Source: JBBRVW01 sp038246545
GTDB taxonomy: Bacteria > Actinomycetota > Actinomycetes > JACCUZ01
Assembly (NCBI GenBank): GCA_038246545.1
Contig: JBBRVW010000008.1
Coordinates: forward strand, 1-64,000
Direction of reading: 5' to 3'
DNA length: 64,000 bases
Shown: positions 34,138-42,262 of the stretch, one piece after another
How positions within the stretch are numbered: position 1 is the first letter of the stretch
Layout: each line of letters opens with the position of its first letter
Translations under genes and position numbers: made by a program
Notes under the pieces: generated by a model
What the model was told of the DNA's origin: nothing
Database searches by the model: none
What the model saw: the letters and a program-made list of their open reading frames with translations, nothing else

Positions 34138-34535
34138 AGGTACAGCCCCGTCCGGTCCCCGGGGGCCAGGTCGTCCTGCAGACGCTCGGCCGCCACGGCG
34201 TGCAGCTCACGCTCCCGGAGCAGGACGTAGTCGTGGCCGCGCACCTCGACCTCGGCGCGGTCCTCGGGGTCGAAGAGCACCCGGTCGCCGACCTCGACCG
34301 ACCGGACGTTGGCCCCCACCGCGACCACCTGAGCCCAGCACAGCCGCTTGCCCATCTGGGCGGTGGCGGGGATGACGATGCCGCCGCTCGAGCGGCGCTC
34401 CCCGGGCTCGCCGTCGAGATCGACGAGGACCCGGTCGTGCAGCATGCGGATCGGCAGCGGGCTGCCCGCCGCAGCGCTGTCGGGGCGGCCGGGCGTGCCG
34501 GACGGCACGGGAACGGGCACGGGTCGGGGGGTCAC
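34134..34535 (-). CDS. GroES-like (Cpn10 family) protein
   Basis: Protein of 133 aa with a Cpn10 fold: PIRMLHDRVLVDLD, SGGIVIPATAQ, AQVVAVGANVRSVEVGDRVLFD, and the dome strand EVEVRGHDYVLLRERELHAV. The mobile-loop region (GEPGERRSSGG) is shorter than in GroES, and there is a Pro-rich N-terminal extension of about 28 residues. It is not beside groEL. It is probably a second, specialised Cpn10, and its partner is unknown. GTG start 34535. Confidence 0.82.
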   Translation of the reverse strand: MTPRPVPVPVPSGTPGRPDSAAAGSPLPIRMLHDRVLVDLDGEPGERRSSGGIVIPATAQMGKRLCWAQVVAVGANVRSVEVGDRVLFDPEDRAEVEVRGHDYVLLRERELHAVAAERLQDDLAPGDRTGLYL

Positions 34536-34560
34536 CGGGTGATTATCGCGCAGAACGCGG

Positions 34561-35061
34561 TCACCATCCGCCGGTGCCGGGAGCTCCCTTGAACGGGCCC
34601 ACCACCCGGTCGGTGATCCAGCCGCCGTAGAAGCCGCCCTCCTGGGGGCGGACGACCTCGCCGTCCACGCTCACCAGGTCCAGCCGGCCGGGGTACAGCG
34701 CGACGTGCCCGCGCAGGTCCTCGAACCCTCGGCTCGGCTCCGGATAGGTCCATGCGGCTCGCTGCAGCGTGCGGCCGCCGCCGACGACGTCCAGGTAGGT
34801 GGCGGTGCCCTTGAACTCGCACCAGGTCGTGCCACCGGCCGCGTCGACGAGACTGCCCACCGCGAAGTCCCCGGCGGGCAGGTAGTACGCCGGCGGGTGG
34901 CTTCTCTCGAGCACGCGCAGCGCTCGGCGCGTCTCGACCAGGACGACCCCGCCGAGCTCGACGCGTACCAGCTCGCCGGTCGGCTCGACCCGGGGCGGCC
35001 GGGGGTAGTCCCACACCGACTCTTGCCCGGGGCCGGGCTGCTCCCGCTCCGCCCCGGGCAC
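34561..35061 (-). CDS. DUF427-family protein
   Basis: Protein of about 166 aa. DUF427 landmarks are VWDYPRPPRVE, the strand GVVLVETRRALRVLERSHPPAYYLP, WCEFKGTATYLDV and AAWTYPEPSRGFEDLRGHVALYPG. These are small beta-tent proteins of unknown activity, common in actinobacteria. GTG 35061 overlaps the DUF3618 stop by one base (TAGTG); GTG 35079 is an in-frame alternative with a longer overlap. Confidence 0.88.
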   Translation of the reverse strand: MPGAEREQPGPGQESVWDYPRPPRVEPTGELVRVELGGVVLVETRRALRVLERSHPPAYYLPAGDFAVGSLVDAAGGTTWCEFKGTATYLDVVGGGRTLQRAAWTYPEPSRGFEDLRGHVALYPGRLDLVSVDGEVVRPQEGGFYGGWITDRVVGPFKGAPGTGGW

Positions 35062-35357
35062 TAGCGGGAGCGCCGCCACAGCAGGAGTCCCACGACACCG
35101 GCGACGGCGGCGGCCAGCACGGCTACCCGGTCGGCGCGGATGCCTCCGCCGGGGTCGACGACCTGCGCCTTCGCGGACTCGGCACCACGCCGGGCCACGT
35201 TGGCGGGCTTGACCCGGTCAGCGATGGCGTCGACGGTGCCCGCCAGTCGGGTGCGGGTGGCCTCGATCTCGGCCTCGAGCTCGGCGGGCGTGCGGGCCGG
35301 CTGGGGCGCCGGCTCGCGAGCCTCCAGCCCACCGGGGACGGTGGTGGCGTTCGTCAT
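35061..35357 (-). CDS. DUF3618 membrane-anchored protein
   Basis: Protein of 98 aa. ATG 35357 has AGGAGG at 6 nt, better than two upstream ATGs. DUF3618 motif: TPAELEAEIEATRTRLAGTVDAIADRVKP, an amphipathic helix, followed by a basic region and one C-terminal membrane helix (VAVLAAAVAGVVGLLLW) with RRSR on the cytoplasmic side. Function is unknown; often near phage-shock or envelope genes. Confidence 0.88.
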   Translation of the reverse strand: MTNATTVPGGLEAREPAPQPARTPAELEAEIEATRTRLAGTVDAIADRVKPANVARRGAESAKAQVVDPGGGIRADRVAVLAAAVAGVVGLLLWRRSR

Positions 35358-35473
35358 GTCGGTCCTCCTGCTGGCCATGCTGTCACGAGCCGTCATCCCG
35401 GCTTGCCCCTGATCCTGCCCCGTAAGCCTCCCGGAGGCCGAACCAGCCCCACCGGCGGCTAGCGTTGGCCGTC

Positions 35474-35941
35474 ATGACGAGGCTCACCCCCGGCGACACC
35501 GCGCCCGACTTCACGCTCCCGGACGCTGACGGCGTCGACGTCACGTTGTCCGCCCTGCGCGGCAAGAAGGTGGTCCTCTACTTCTACCCGGCGGCCTCCA
35601 CGCCGGGGTGCACCAAGGAGGCCTGCGACTTCCGCGACAACATCGCCTCCCTGCGCGGCGCCGGCTACCAGGTCCTCGGTGTCTCGCCGGACACCCAGGC
35701 CAAGCAGAAGAAGTTCGCCGAGACCGAGCACGTGCCCTTCCCGCTGCTCTGCGACCCCTCCCGCGAGGTCCTCGAGGCCTACGGCGCGTACGGCGAGAAG
35801 AAACTGTACGGCAAGACGGTCACCGGCGTGATCCGCTCGACGTTCGTCCTCGACGAGCAGGGCGTCGTCGAGAAGGCGATGTACGGCGTCAAGGCGACCG
35901 GTCACGTCGCCAAGCTCCGCAAGGACCTCGGCCTCGACTGA
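35474..35941 (+). CDS. bcp: Peroxiredoxin, BCP/PrxQ type
   Basis: Thiol peroxidase of 155 aa. Peroxidatic Cys is in FYPAASTPGCTKEACDFRD, with the resolving Cys five residues later, the 1-Cys/2-Cys PrxQ spacing. APDFTLPDADG and STFVLDEQGVV are family strands. It reduces hydrogen peroxide and organic peroxides using thioredoxin or mycoredoxin. ATG 35474 follows TAGCGT by 8 nt, possibly leaderless. Confidence 0.95.
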   Translation: MTRLTPGDTAPDFTLPDADGVDVTLSALRGKKVVLYFYPAASTPGCTKEACDFRDNIASLRGAGYQVLGVSPDTQAKQKKFAETEHVPFPLLCDPSREVLEAYGAYGEKKLYGKTVTGVIRSTFVLDEQGVVEKAMYGVKATGHVAKLRKDLGLD

Positions 35942-36065
35942 CCTGAAGGCTCGGCTGACCCGAAAGATGACCCGTCCGGGCGTCAACCAGTTCCGGTCCG
36001 CGGCCCGATCTGGCTATGGACCGGGCAGCCGCACTGCCGTAGCCATGAGTGCGGGAGGTACCACC

Positions 36066-36515
36066 TTGACGCCACGACAGCTGGCCAGGAAAGCGTTCGT
36101 CCTCGGGATCTCGGGAGTGGTGTGCTGCGCGGTCGCCGCACCACAGCCGGCGGCAGCCGCCGCCGGAGCACCGGTGCACATCGAGGCGGTCACGTCGTTC
36201 ACCCCCGGCGCAGTGAGCACGTTCACCTCGGACATCGACGGCTGAGGATCCGGGACGGTGACGGAGGGACGGGTCGCCGTCTCGCGGGGACGCGGCCCGG
36301 TCAATTCGTTCAGCGGCCAGAAGATCTTCGCCTGCGACGACGGCGGGACGTTCACACTGCAGCTGACGGCCCGGTTCCCGGTCGGCCCGGGCAGCGTGGG
36401 CACCTGGGCCCTCACCAGCACCGACGGCCTCGGCCTGAGCAGCGGAAACGGGAAGCTCGTCGGCTACGGCACCGCCGACGGCATCCTCGACGTCTACGAC
36501 GGCACGGTCCGCTGA
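36066..36515 (+). pseudogene. Secreted protein interrupted by an in-frame TGA
   Basis: A TTG start at 36066 with GGGAGG at 8 nt (or ATG 36045) opens a signal peptide (RQLARKAFVLGISGVVCCA, cleavage in the Ala run). After 60 codons a TGA at 36243-36245 stops the frame. The same frame continues open without another stop for 90 codons and looks like coding sequence for a beta-rich domain (RVAVSRGRGPVNSF, GTFTLQLTARFP, LVGYGTADGILDVYDG). A nonsense mutation in one gene of about 149 codons is the simplest reading. Restart at GTG 36258 lacks a ribosome site and a signal peptide. Confidence 0.65.
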
Positions 36516-36561
36516 CTCGCCGGCCTGCTCTCCCACGATGCGCTCTAGACTCGCGCGCGTC

Positions 36562-36644
36562 GCGGGAGTGGCGTAATCAGGTAGCCGCGTCGGCCTTAGG
36601 AGCCGGTGCCTTCGGGCGTGGGGGTTCGAGTCCCCCCTCCCGCA
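36562..36644 (+). tRNA. tRNA-Leu (TAG)
   Basis: Class II tRNA of 83 nt with acceptor GCGGGAG/CTCCCGC, anticodon stem TCGGC/GCCGG with loop CTTAGGA (anticodon TAG at 36597-36599), a long variable arm (TGCCTTCGGGCGT) and T stem GGGGG/CCCCC. A TAGACT box at 36546-36551 lies where its -10 should be. CCA not encoded. Confidence 0.96.
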
Positions 36645-36666
36645 CGACGACGGTCCCCTGACGGGG

Positions 36667-37383
36667 TCAGGTCGGGCGGACCTCGGCGAGGTGGTCGGCC
36701 CAGGCGTCGACCTCGTCGGTGACGGCCGCGTCGCGGCAGGCGGCCGCGAGCACCGTTTCGACCCGCCAGGCCGCTTCGAGGTCGCCCTCGAGCATCCGCC
36801 GCAGGTCGCCGAGCACGCCGGACCGCACGCTGCGCAGCGGGTGCTGCGCGAGCTCCCAGGCGAGCAGCACGTTGTAAGGCCGGTAGCGCCCCTCGAGCGC
36901 GAACACCGCCTCGAGGAATGCCGCCACCATCTCAGCGAGGTCCAGCCGCGCCGCGGTGAGGTCCCCGTCGCGGCAGCTCTTCGCCGCGCGGTAGAGGTGG
37001 TTGAGGGTTGCACCGACCGCTGCAGAGGCCACGCCGACCGCCTGCTCCGGCCGTCGCCGACCCTTGCGCTGCAGCGCTGTCGCGAAGCCGCCGTGGTCCA
37101 CCGCCGGGGACAGGTGCGCCAGGTCGTAGGCCCGCCAGCCGTACGGCGTCCCGGGCTCGGCGTACGTCGTCCACTCCGAGGCCCCGACGACCGAGACGCC
37201 GAGCCCGGCGGGCAGCGCCGCCCGCCAGCCGGGGACGTCGCCGTCGGCCACGACGAGCAGGCCGTCCCAACCGGACCGGTGCGTGGAGACCGCCTTGCCG
37301 CGACCGCCAGTGAGCACCAGGCCGACCACCGCCGGGTCGGCGTCGGCGGCGACCACCAGCTCCGACCAGGCGGCCGCCGTCAC
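36667..37383 (-). CDS. Nucleotidyltransferase-like protein
   Basis: Protein of 238 aa. The N-terminal 60 residues look like a degenerate nucleotidyltransferase core (VVGLVLTGGRGKAVSTHRSGWDGLLVV), where the usual DxD has only one Asp. The C-terminal half is helical (NHLYRAAKSCRDGDLTAARLDLAEMVAAFLEAVFALEGRYRPYN), as in aminoglycoside or streptomycin adenylyltransferase-like proteins. Activity cannot be assigned and may be lost. GTG 37383 overlaps the rdgB stop as GTGA, so it belongs to the rph-rdgB operon. Confidence 0.6.
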   Translation of the reverse strand: MTAAAWSELVVAADADPAVVGLVLTGGRGKAVSTHRSGWDGLLVVADGDVPGWRAALPAGLGVSVVGASEWTTYAEPGTPYGWRAYDLAHLSPAVDHGGFATALQRKGRRRPEQAVGVASAAVGATLNHLYRAAKSCRDGDLTAARLDLAEMVAAFLEAVFALEGRYRPYNVLLAWELAQHPLRSVRSGVLGDLRRMLEGDLEAAWRVETVLAAACRDAAVTDEVDAWADHLAEVRPT

Positions 37384-37979
37384 CCGAGCAGCTCCCGCAG
37401 CACCGGGACCAGGGCCCGGATCGCCCGGCCGCGGTGCGAGATCGCGTGCTTGTCGGCCGCCGGCATCTCGGCCGTCGTCACGTCATGGCCGTCAGGGACG
37501 AAGATCGGGTCGTAGCCGAAGCCGCCGGCACCTCGCGGCTCGCGCACCAGGGAGCCGTCCATCCGGCCCTCGACGACCCGGTCCTCGCCGCCGGGGAGCG
37601 CCACTGCCATCGCGCAGGCGAAGTGCGCGCCGAGGTGGGTGTCGGGGACGTCGGACACCTGGTCGAGCACGAGCCGGAGGTTGGCGTCGTCGTCCTTGCC
37701 GGTGCCGGCCCAACGGGCCGAGAGCACGCCGGGCATCTCGTTCAGCGCGTCGACGCAGAGGCCCGAGTCGTCGGCGAGGGCCGGGAGGCCGGTGGCGGTC
37801 GCGGCGGACCTGGCCTTCTTCACGGCGTTCTGCGCGAAGGTGAGGCCGTCCTCGACGACGTCGGGGGCCGAGTCGGGCAGCGCCTCGAGGGTCACGTCGA
37901 CCCCGGCGACCGCGAGGATCTCCTCCAGCTCCCGCAGCTTCTTCGCGTTGCGGGTCGCCAGGACCAGCCGCGCCGTCAC
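37380..37979 (-). CDS. rdgB: XTP/dITP pyrophosphatase
   Basis: Ham1/RdgB house-cleaning enzyme of 199 aa that hydrolyses ITP and XTP to monophosphates. Motifs: LATRNAKKLRELEEIL at the N-terminus, the metal site ALADDSGLCVDAL, GGFGYDPIFVPDG and the C-terminal SHRGRAI purine-binding loop. Four-base overlaps join it to rph upstream and the nucleotidyltransferase-like gene downstream. Confidence 0.97.
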   Translation of the reverse strand: MTARLVLATRNAKKLRELEEILAVAGVDVTLEALPDSAPDVVEDGLTFAQNAVKKARSAATATGLPALADDSGLCVDALNEMPGVLSARWAGTGKDDDANLRLVLDQVSDVPDTHLGAHFACAMAVALPGGEDRVVEGRMDGSLVREPRGAGGFGYDPIFVPDGHDVTTAEMPAADKHAISHRGRAIRALVPVLRELLG

Positions 37980-38695
37980 TCGGCGAGCGCCTTCTGCTGC
38001 ATCCCGGTGAGCGTCGTGCAGCCGGCCGTCGCGAGGTCGAGCAGCTGGTCGAGCAGCACCCGGTCGAACGGGGCGCCCTCGGCGGTCCCCTGGACCTCGA
38101 TGAAGCCGCCGTCGCCAGTCATGACGACGTTCATGTCGGTCTCGGCGGTGACGTCCTCCTCGTAGCAGAGGTCGAGCAGCGGCACCCCGCCCACGATCCC
38201 GACGGACACCGCCGCGACCGAGCCGGTCAGGGGCTCGCCGGCGAGCGCGTTCTTGGCGCGCAGCCAGGAGACGGCGTCGGCGAGGGCGACGTACGCGCCG
38301 GTGATCGCTGCGGTGCGGGTGCCGCCGTCGGCCTGGAGGACGTCGCAGTCGAGCACGATCGTGTTCTCACCCAGCGCCTGGTAGTCGATGACGCCGCGCA
38401 GGGACCGGCCGACCAGCCGCGAGATCTCGTGCGTGCGGCCGCCGATGCGCCCCTTGACCGACTCGCGGTCGGAGCGGGTGTTGGTCGAGCGCGGCAGCAT
38501 GGCGTACTCGGCGGTCACCCAGCCGAGGCCGCTGCCCTTGCGCCAGCGCGGCACGCCCTGCGTCACGGACGCGGCACACAGCACGCGAGTCTTGCCGAAC
38601 TCGACGAGCACCGATCCCTCGGCATGGTCGAGCCAGCCGCGGGTGATGCGCACGTCTCGCAGCTGGTCAGGGGTCCGTCCGTCGATGCGAGCCAT
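37976..38695 (-). CDS. rph: Ribonuclease PH
   Basis: Phosphorolytic 3'-5' exoribonuclease of 239 aa that trims tRNA 3' ends. Family sequence from RPDQLRDVRITRGWLDHAEGSVL, through the phosphate-binding GRSLRGVIDY, to TGDGGFIEVQGTAEG. Length is standard. First gene of the rph-rdgB operon with a leaderless start at ATG 38695. Confidence 0.97.
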   Translation of the reverse strand: MARIDGRTPDQLRDVRITRGWLDHAEGSVLVEFGKTRVLCAASVTQGVPRWRKGSGLGWVTAEYAMLPRSTNTRSDRESVKGRIGGRTHEISRLVGRSLRGVIDYQALGENTIVLDCDVLQADGGTRTAAITGAYVALADAVSWLRAKNALAGEPLTGSVAAVSVGIVGGVPLLDLCYEEDVTAETDMNVVMTGDGGFIEVQGTAEGAPFDRVLLDQLLDLATAGCTTLTGMQQKALAE

Positions 38696-38702
38696 GCCCG
38701 CG

Positions 38703-38708
38703 AGGCTA
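38703..38708 (-). promoter_or_regulatory. -10 box of rph, leaderless
   Basis: TAGCCT on the minus strand, 7 nt, ATG 38695. Confidence 0.6.
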
Positions 38709-38719
38709 TCGACGGGGTC

Positions 38720-39472
38720 TCACAGGTCGTACGTCGCGCCCGGCACGGCGAGCTCGACCGGGCCGTCGTAGGTCGACTCCGCAGCCCGTCGCGAGACCTC
38801 GGGGTCGTTCCACGGCGGCAGGTGGGTCAGCACCAGGCGCTGGGCGCCGGCCCGGGCGGCAGCCTCGCCCGCCTGCTCGCCGGTGAGGTGCAGGTCCGGT
38901 GGCGCGTGGGTGTCGCGCTCGGCCTCGAAGGACGACTCGACCAGGGCGATGTCGGCGTCGCGGGCGAGCTCGACCAGGGCGTCGCACGGGCCGGTGTCAC
39001 CGCTGTAGGCGAGCACCCGGCCGCCGTGCTCGACCCGCATGCCCCAGGTCTGGACCGGGTGGGCCATCCGCGCCACGGTGACCGTGAACGGGCCCACCGG
39101 GTGGGGGCCGGCGCTCCACTCGTGGAAGTCGAACGCGCTGACCAGCCCAGGGTGCTCGGCCCTGCCGTAGGCCCGGGCGAAGTGCTCGGCGCCGCCCGAT
39201 GGCACATGCACCAGCAGCGGCCGGTAGGAACGGCGCGGGTCGTAGGTGCGCGCGACGTAGAGCGCGAGCAGGTCGATGCAGTGGTCGGGGTGCAGGTGGC
39301 TGACCAGGACCGCGTCGAGGTCGCGGACCTCGAGGTGGCGCTGCATCGCGCCCACCGCACCGTTGCCGATGTCGAGCAGCATCCGGAAGCCGTCGGCCTC
39401 GACGAGGTAGCAGGACGCCGCGCTGCCCGGGCCGGGGAACGACCCCGAGCAGCCGACGACCGTCAGCCGCAT
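38720..39472 (-). CDS. Metallo-beta-lactamase-fold hydrolase
   Basis: Protein of 250 aa, zinc-dependent hydrolase of the RNase Z/PhnP-like branch. The metal motif is VSHLHPDHCIDL; further ligands are AHPVQTWG, YSGDTGPCDAL and LTHLPP. N-terminal VVGCSGSFPGPGSAASCYLVEADG is typical of the actinobacterial cyclic-nucleotide-phosphodiesterase-like subgroup encoded next to murI and rph, as in Mycobacterium. Its start is 2 bp after the murI stop, so it is the second gene of the murI transcript. Confidence 0.9.
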   Translation of the reverse strand: MRLTVVGCSGSFPGPGSAASCYLVEADGFRMLLDIGNGAVGAMQRHLEVRDLDAVLVSHLHPDHCIDLLALYVARTYDPRRSYRPLLVHVPSGGAEHFARAYGRAEHPGLVSAFDFHEWSAGPHPVGPFTVTVARMAHPVQTWGMRVEHGGRVLAYSGDTGPCDALVELARDADIALVESSFEAERDTHAPPDLHLTGEQAGEAAARAGAQRLVLTHLPPWNDPEVSRRAAESTYDGPVELAVPGATYDL

Positions 39473-39474
39473 GC

Positions 39475-40269
39475 CTACGCGACCTTCTCGACGCCGCCGG
39501 CCTCGGGACCGAGGAAGCGTCGGCTGAGGTCGAGGAAGACTCCCGGGTCCCCGGTGGTCAGGAACCGGTGCTCCGGCTCGGGCAGACCGGCCGGCCGCAC
39601 GAGGCCCTCGGCCACGAGGGTGCGGTAGACGTCCTTGGCCGTCTCGTCGGCGCTGGAGACGAGGGTCACGCCGTCGCCCATCACGTAGGCGATGACGCCG
39701 GTGAGCATCGGGTAGTGCGTGCAGCCGAGGATCAACGTGTCGACACCCGCGCGGGCCACCGGGTCGAGGTACTCGTGCGCTGCGTCGATCAGCTCGGGAC
39801 CCCCGGTGACGCCGCGCTCGACGAACTCCACGAACCGCGGGCAGGCCTGCGTCGTGACCTCGATGTGCGGTGCGGCGGCCAGCGCGTCCTCGTAGGCGCG
39901 GCTGGTCTTCGTGGCGACGGTCGAGATCACGCCGACGTGGTCGTTGCGGGTGGCGGCCACGGCCCGACGCACTGCCGGTCGGATCACCTCGACGACCGGC
40001 ACCGAGTAGCGCTCGCGGGCGTCGTGCAGGACGGCGGCGCTGGCGCTGTTGCAGGCGATGACCAGCATCTTGACGGCCTGGTCGACGAGGTGGTCGAGGC
40101 ACTCGAGGGCGTAGGCACGCACCTCGGCGATCGGCCGGGGGCCGTAGGGCTGGCGGGCGGTGTCGCCGTAGTAGAGGACCGGCTCGTGCGGCAGCTGGTC
40201 GAGCACCGCCCGCGCGACGGTGAGACCGCCGAACCCGGAGTCGAAGATGCCGATGGGTGCGTCCGCCAC
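39475..40269 (-). CDS. murI: Glutamate racemase
   Basis: Cofactor-independent racemase of 264 aa that supplies D-glutamate for peptidoglycan. Both catalytic cysteines are seen, in ACNSAS (first) and GCTHYP (second). IGIFDSGFGGLTVARAV and GDTARQPYGPRP are signature blocks. GTG 40269 lies 7 nt behind TACCCT, a leaderless arrangement. Confidence 0.97.
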   Translation of the reverse strand: MADAPIGIFDSGFGGLTVARAVLDQLPHEPVLYYGDTARQPYGPRPIAEVRAYALECLDHLVDQAVKMLVIACNSASAAVLHDARERYSVPVVEVIRPAVRRAVAATRNDHVGVISTVATKTSRAYEDALAAAPHIEVTTQACPRFVEFVERGVTGGPELIDAAHEYLDPVARAGVDTLILGCTHYPMLTGVIAYVMGDGVTLVSSADETAKDVYRTLVAEGLVRPAGLPEPEHRFLTTGDPGVFLDLSRRFLGPEAGGVEKVA

Positions 40270-40276
40270 GGGAGCG

Positions 40277-40282
40277 AGGGTA
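40277..40282 (-). promoter_or_regulatory. -10 box of murI, leaderless
   Basis: TACCCT on the minus strand, 7 nt, GTG 40269. Confidence 0.55.
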
Positions 40283-40292
40283 CGGGCTGCTC

Positions 40293-40952
40293 TCAGCCGC
40301 CGACGACCAGGAGGTCGGCGCGGGCGCGTGTCGAGGCCACCAGCGCCGCGTTGACCTCGTCACTGCCCAGGGAGCGCCCCTCGGCCTCGGCCCGGTCGCG
40401 GCCGAACCCCATGTGGCGGGCGATCAAGCGCTCCCGCCGAACCTCGTCGTCCGGCTCGACGTACCAGACCGCGTCGAGCAGCGAGCGGACCTGCCGCCAG
40501 GCTCCGTGGTCGGCGAGCAGGTAGTTGCCCTCGACCACCACGAGCGGCGCCTCGGACGGGACGGCGATGGCACCCGCGATCGGCTCCTCGAGGTCGCGGC
40601 GGAAGGCCGGGGCGAGAACCTCCGGCTCGTCGGCCGCCCTCAGCCGCCACAGCAGGTGCACGAACCCGCCGACGTCGAAGGTGTCGATCGCGCCCTTGGT
40701 GGCAGCCTGCCCGCGGTCGTCGAGCAGGCGCTGGGCCAGGTGGAAGCCGTCCATCGGCACCAGCACGGCCCGGTCGCCAACGGCGGCGGCGAGCTCGGCA
40801 GCGAGCGTCGACTTGCCGGCGCCCGGAGCCCCGGTGATGCCGAGCAGGCACCGCCCACCACGCGCGCACAGCGCGTCGGCGCGGGATACCAGGCCGTCGA
40901 GGTCCCAGCGCGAGACGGACGGCGGGGTCGACGACGGCACGGGTTGCCTCAC
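40293..40952 (-). CDS. Nucleoside/nucleotide-type P-loop kinase
   Basis: Protein of 219 aa of the uridine kinase/pantothenate kinase-like group (YggC/FrcK type). Walker A is GAPGAGKST, the substrate strand is VLVPMDGFHLAQRLL, DTFDVGGF follows and VVVEGNYLL is the Walker B-like strand. The C-terminus has a lid region with paired arginines (DDEVRRERLIARHM). Phosphoacceptor unknown (sugar, nucleoside or pantothenate). GTG 40952 overlaps the cysM stop as GTGA, so it is co-transcribed with the cysteine genes. Confidence 0.85.
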   Translation of the reverse strand: MRQPVPSSTPPSVSRWDLDGLVSRADALCARGGRCLLGITGAPGAGKSTLAAELAAAVGDRAVLVPMDGFHLAQRLLDDRGQAATKGAIDTFDVGGFVHLLWRLRAADEPEVLAPAFRRDLEEPIAGAIAVPSEAPLVVVEGNYLLADHGAWRQVRSLLDAVWYVEPDDEVRRERLIARHMGFGRDRAEAEGRSLGSDEVNAALVASTRARADLLVVGG

Positions 40953-41896
40953 GCCCAGAGGGTGCCGTCGAGACTGGCCTCGGCCTCGTCCAGGGTGCCG
41001 GCGTAGGCCCCGGTCGAGAGGTACTTCCAGCCGGCGTCGCACACGATGAACGCGATGTCGGCGCGGCCGCCCTCCCGGGCGACGTTGCCGGCGATGCCGA
41101 GCGCAGCGTGCAGGATCGCGCCGGTCGAGAAGCCGACGAACATCCCCTCGTTGTCCAGCAGCTCGCGGACCCGGCGGACGGCGTCACGGGGGCCGACCGA
41201 GTACCGCGACGAGAGCACCGAGGCGTCGTAGAGCTCGGGCACGAACCCCTCGTCGAGGTTGCGCAGGCCGTAGACCAGCTCGCCGTACCGCGGCTCGGCG
41301 GCGACGATCTCGATGCCGGGCACCTGCTCGCGCAGGTAGCGGCCCACGCCCATGAGCGTCCCGGTCGTGCCCAGGCCCGCCACGAAGTGCGTGATCGACG
41401 GCAGGTCGGCGAGGATCTCCGGCCCTGTGGTGGCGTAGTGCGACTCGGCGTTCGCGGGGTTGCCGTACTGGTAGAGCATCACCCAGTCGGGGTGCTCCTC
41501 GGCGATGCCCTTCGCCACCCGGACTGCCTCGTTCGAGCCACCCTCCGCTGGCGACGAGACGATCTCCGCGCCCCAGATCTCGAGCAGCTGGCGTCGCTCC
41601 ACCGACGTGTTGGCCGGCATCACGCACACCAGCCGGTAGCCCTTCAGCCGGGCCGCCATCGCCAGCGAGATGCCGGTGTTGCCAGACGTCGGCTCGAGGA
41701 TCGTGCAGCCCGGCCGGAGCAGCCCGGCCTTCTCGGCCTGCTCGACCATGAACAGCGCCGGGCGGTCCTTGACCGAGCCGGTCGGGTTGCGGTCCTCGAG
41801 CTTGGCCCACAGCCGCACGTCGGGCGACGGCGAGAGCCGCGGCAGCCCCACGAGCGGGGTGTTGCCGACCGAGTCCAGCAGCGAGTCGTACCGCAC
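40949..41896 (-). CDS. cysM: Cysteine synthase (CysO-dependent, CysM type)
   Basis: PLP enzyme of 315 aa. PLP lysine is in NPTGSVKDRPA, phosphate loop GTTGTLMGVG and the substrate loop EPTSGNTGISLA. In mycobacteria CysM uses O-phosphoserine and the thiocarboxylated carrier CysO to make CysO-Cys, which Mec cleaves. The adjacent cysO and mec genes make the same pathway likely here. It follows cysO by 9 bp. Confidence 0.95.
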   Translation of the reverse strand: MRYDSLLDSVGNTPLVGLPRLSPSPDVRLWAKLEDRNPTGSVKDRPALFMVEQAEKAGLLRPGCTILEPTSGNTGISLAMAARLKGYRLVCVMPANTSVERRQLLEIWGAEIVSSPAEGGSNEAVRVAKGIAEEHPDWVMLYQYGNPANAESHYATTGPEILADLPSITHFVAGLGTTGTLMGVGRYLREQVPGIEIVAAEPRYGELVYGLRNLDEGFVPELYDASVLSSRYSVGPRDAVRRVRELLDNEGMFVGFSTGAILHAALGIAGNVAREGGRADIAFIVCDAGWKYLSTGAYAGTLDEAEASLDGTLWA

Positions 41897-41905
41897 GCGA
41901 GGGCC

Positions 41906-42178
41906 CTAGCCGCCCGCGACAGCCGGCAGCACCGTGACGTTGTCGCCGTCCTTGACCTCGGTCTCGAGACCGCCGAGGAAGCGCACGTCCTCGTCGTTGA
42001 GGTAGACGTTGACGAACCGGCGCAGCCCCTTCTCGTCGACCAGGCGGTCGCGCAGGCCCGTGTGCCGCGACTCGAGGTCGTCGATGAGCGCGGCCAGCGT
42101 GCCGCCCGCGCCCTCCACGGCCTTCTCGCCGCCGGTGTACTGCCGCAGGATGGTCGGGATCCGGACCTCGATGCTCAC
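41906..42178 (-). CDS. cysO: Sulfur carrier protein CysO (MoaD/ThiS family)
   Basis: Ubiquitin-like protein of 90 aa: IEVRIPTILRQYTGGEKAVEG, FVNVYLNDEDVRFLGGLET and a flexible tail ending AVAGG. The terminal Gly-Gly is adenylated and turned into a thiocarboxylate that donates sulfur to CysM. GTG 42178 has AAGGAG at 8 nt. Confidence 0.95.
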   Translation of the reverse strand: MSIEVRIPTILRQYTGGEKAVEGAGGTLAALIDDLESRHTGLRDRLVDEKGLRRFVNVYLNDEDVRFLGGLETEVKDGDNVTVLPAVAGG

Positions 42179-42246
42179 TGCAGGTGCTCCTTCGCAAGAC
42201 GGACAGCCGGGTCGATCGCCATTGTCACAACAGCGTCGATCGCCAT
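42175..42246 (-). other. Possible 23-codon ORF overlapping cysO start
   Basis: ATG 42246 opens 23 codons (MAIDAVVTMAIDPAVRLAKE...) whose TGA overlaps the cysO GTG as GTGA. The first 16 codons come from the 24-bp tandem duplication. It has no ribosome site, and cysO has its own, so it may be chance or a coupling device. Confidence 0.2.
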
Positions 42247-42258
42247 TGTCACAACAGC
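42211..42258. repeat. Exact 24-bp tandem duplication between mec and cysO
   Basis: Two identical 24-bp units starting GTCGATCGCCATTGTCACAA at 42211 and 42235. A third TGTCACAAC occurs at 42261, over the mec stop codon. The units contain TTGTGACA on the minus strand. Confidence 0.9.
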
Positions 42259-42262
42259 AGTG

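Noticed and set aside
31091..34210. 1039-codon ORF covering both sulfatases
   Set aside because: Only the part from 32536 down is real; the rest is an out-of-frame reading of sulfatase 2.
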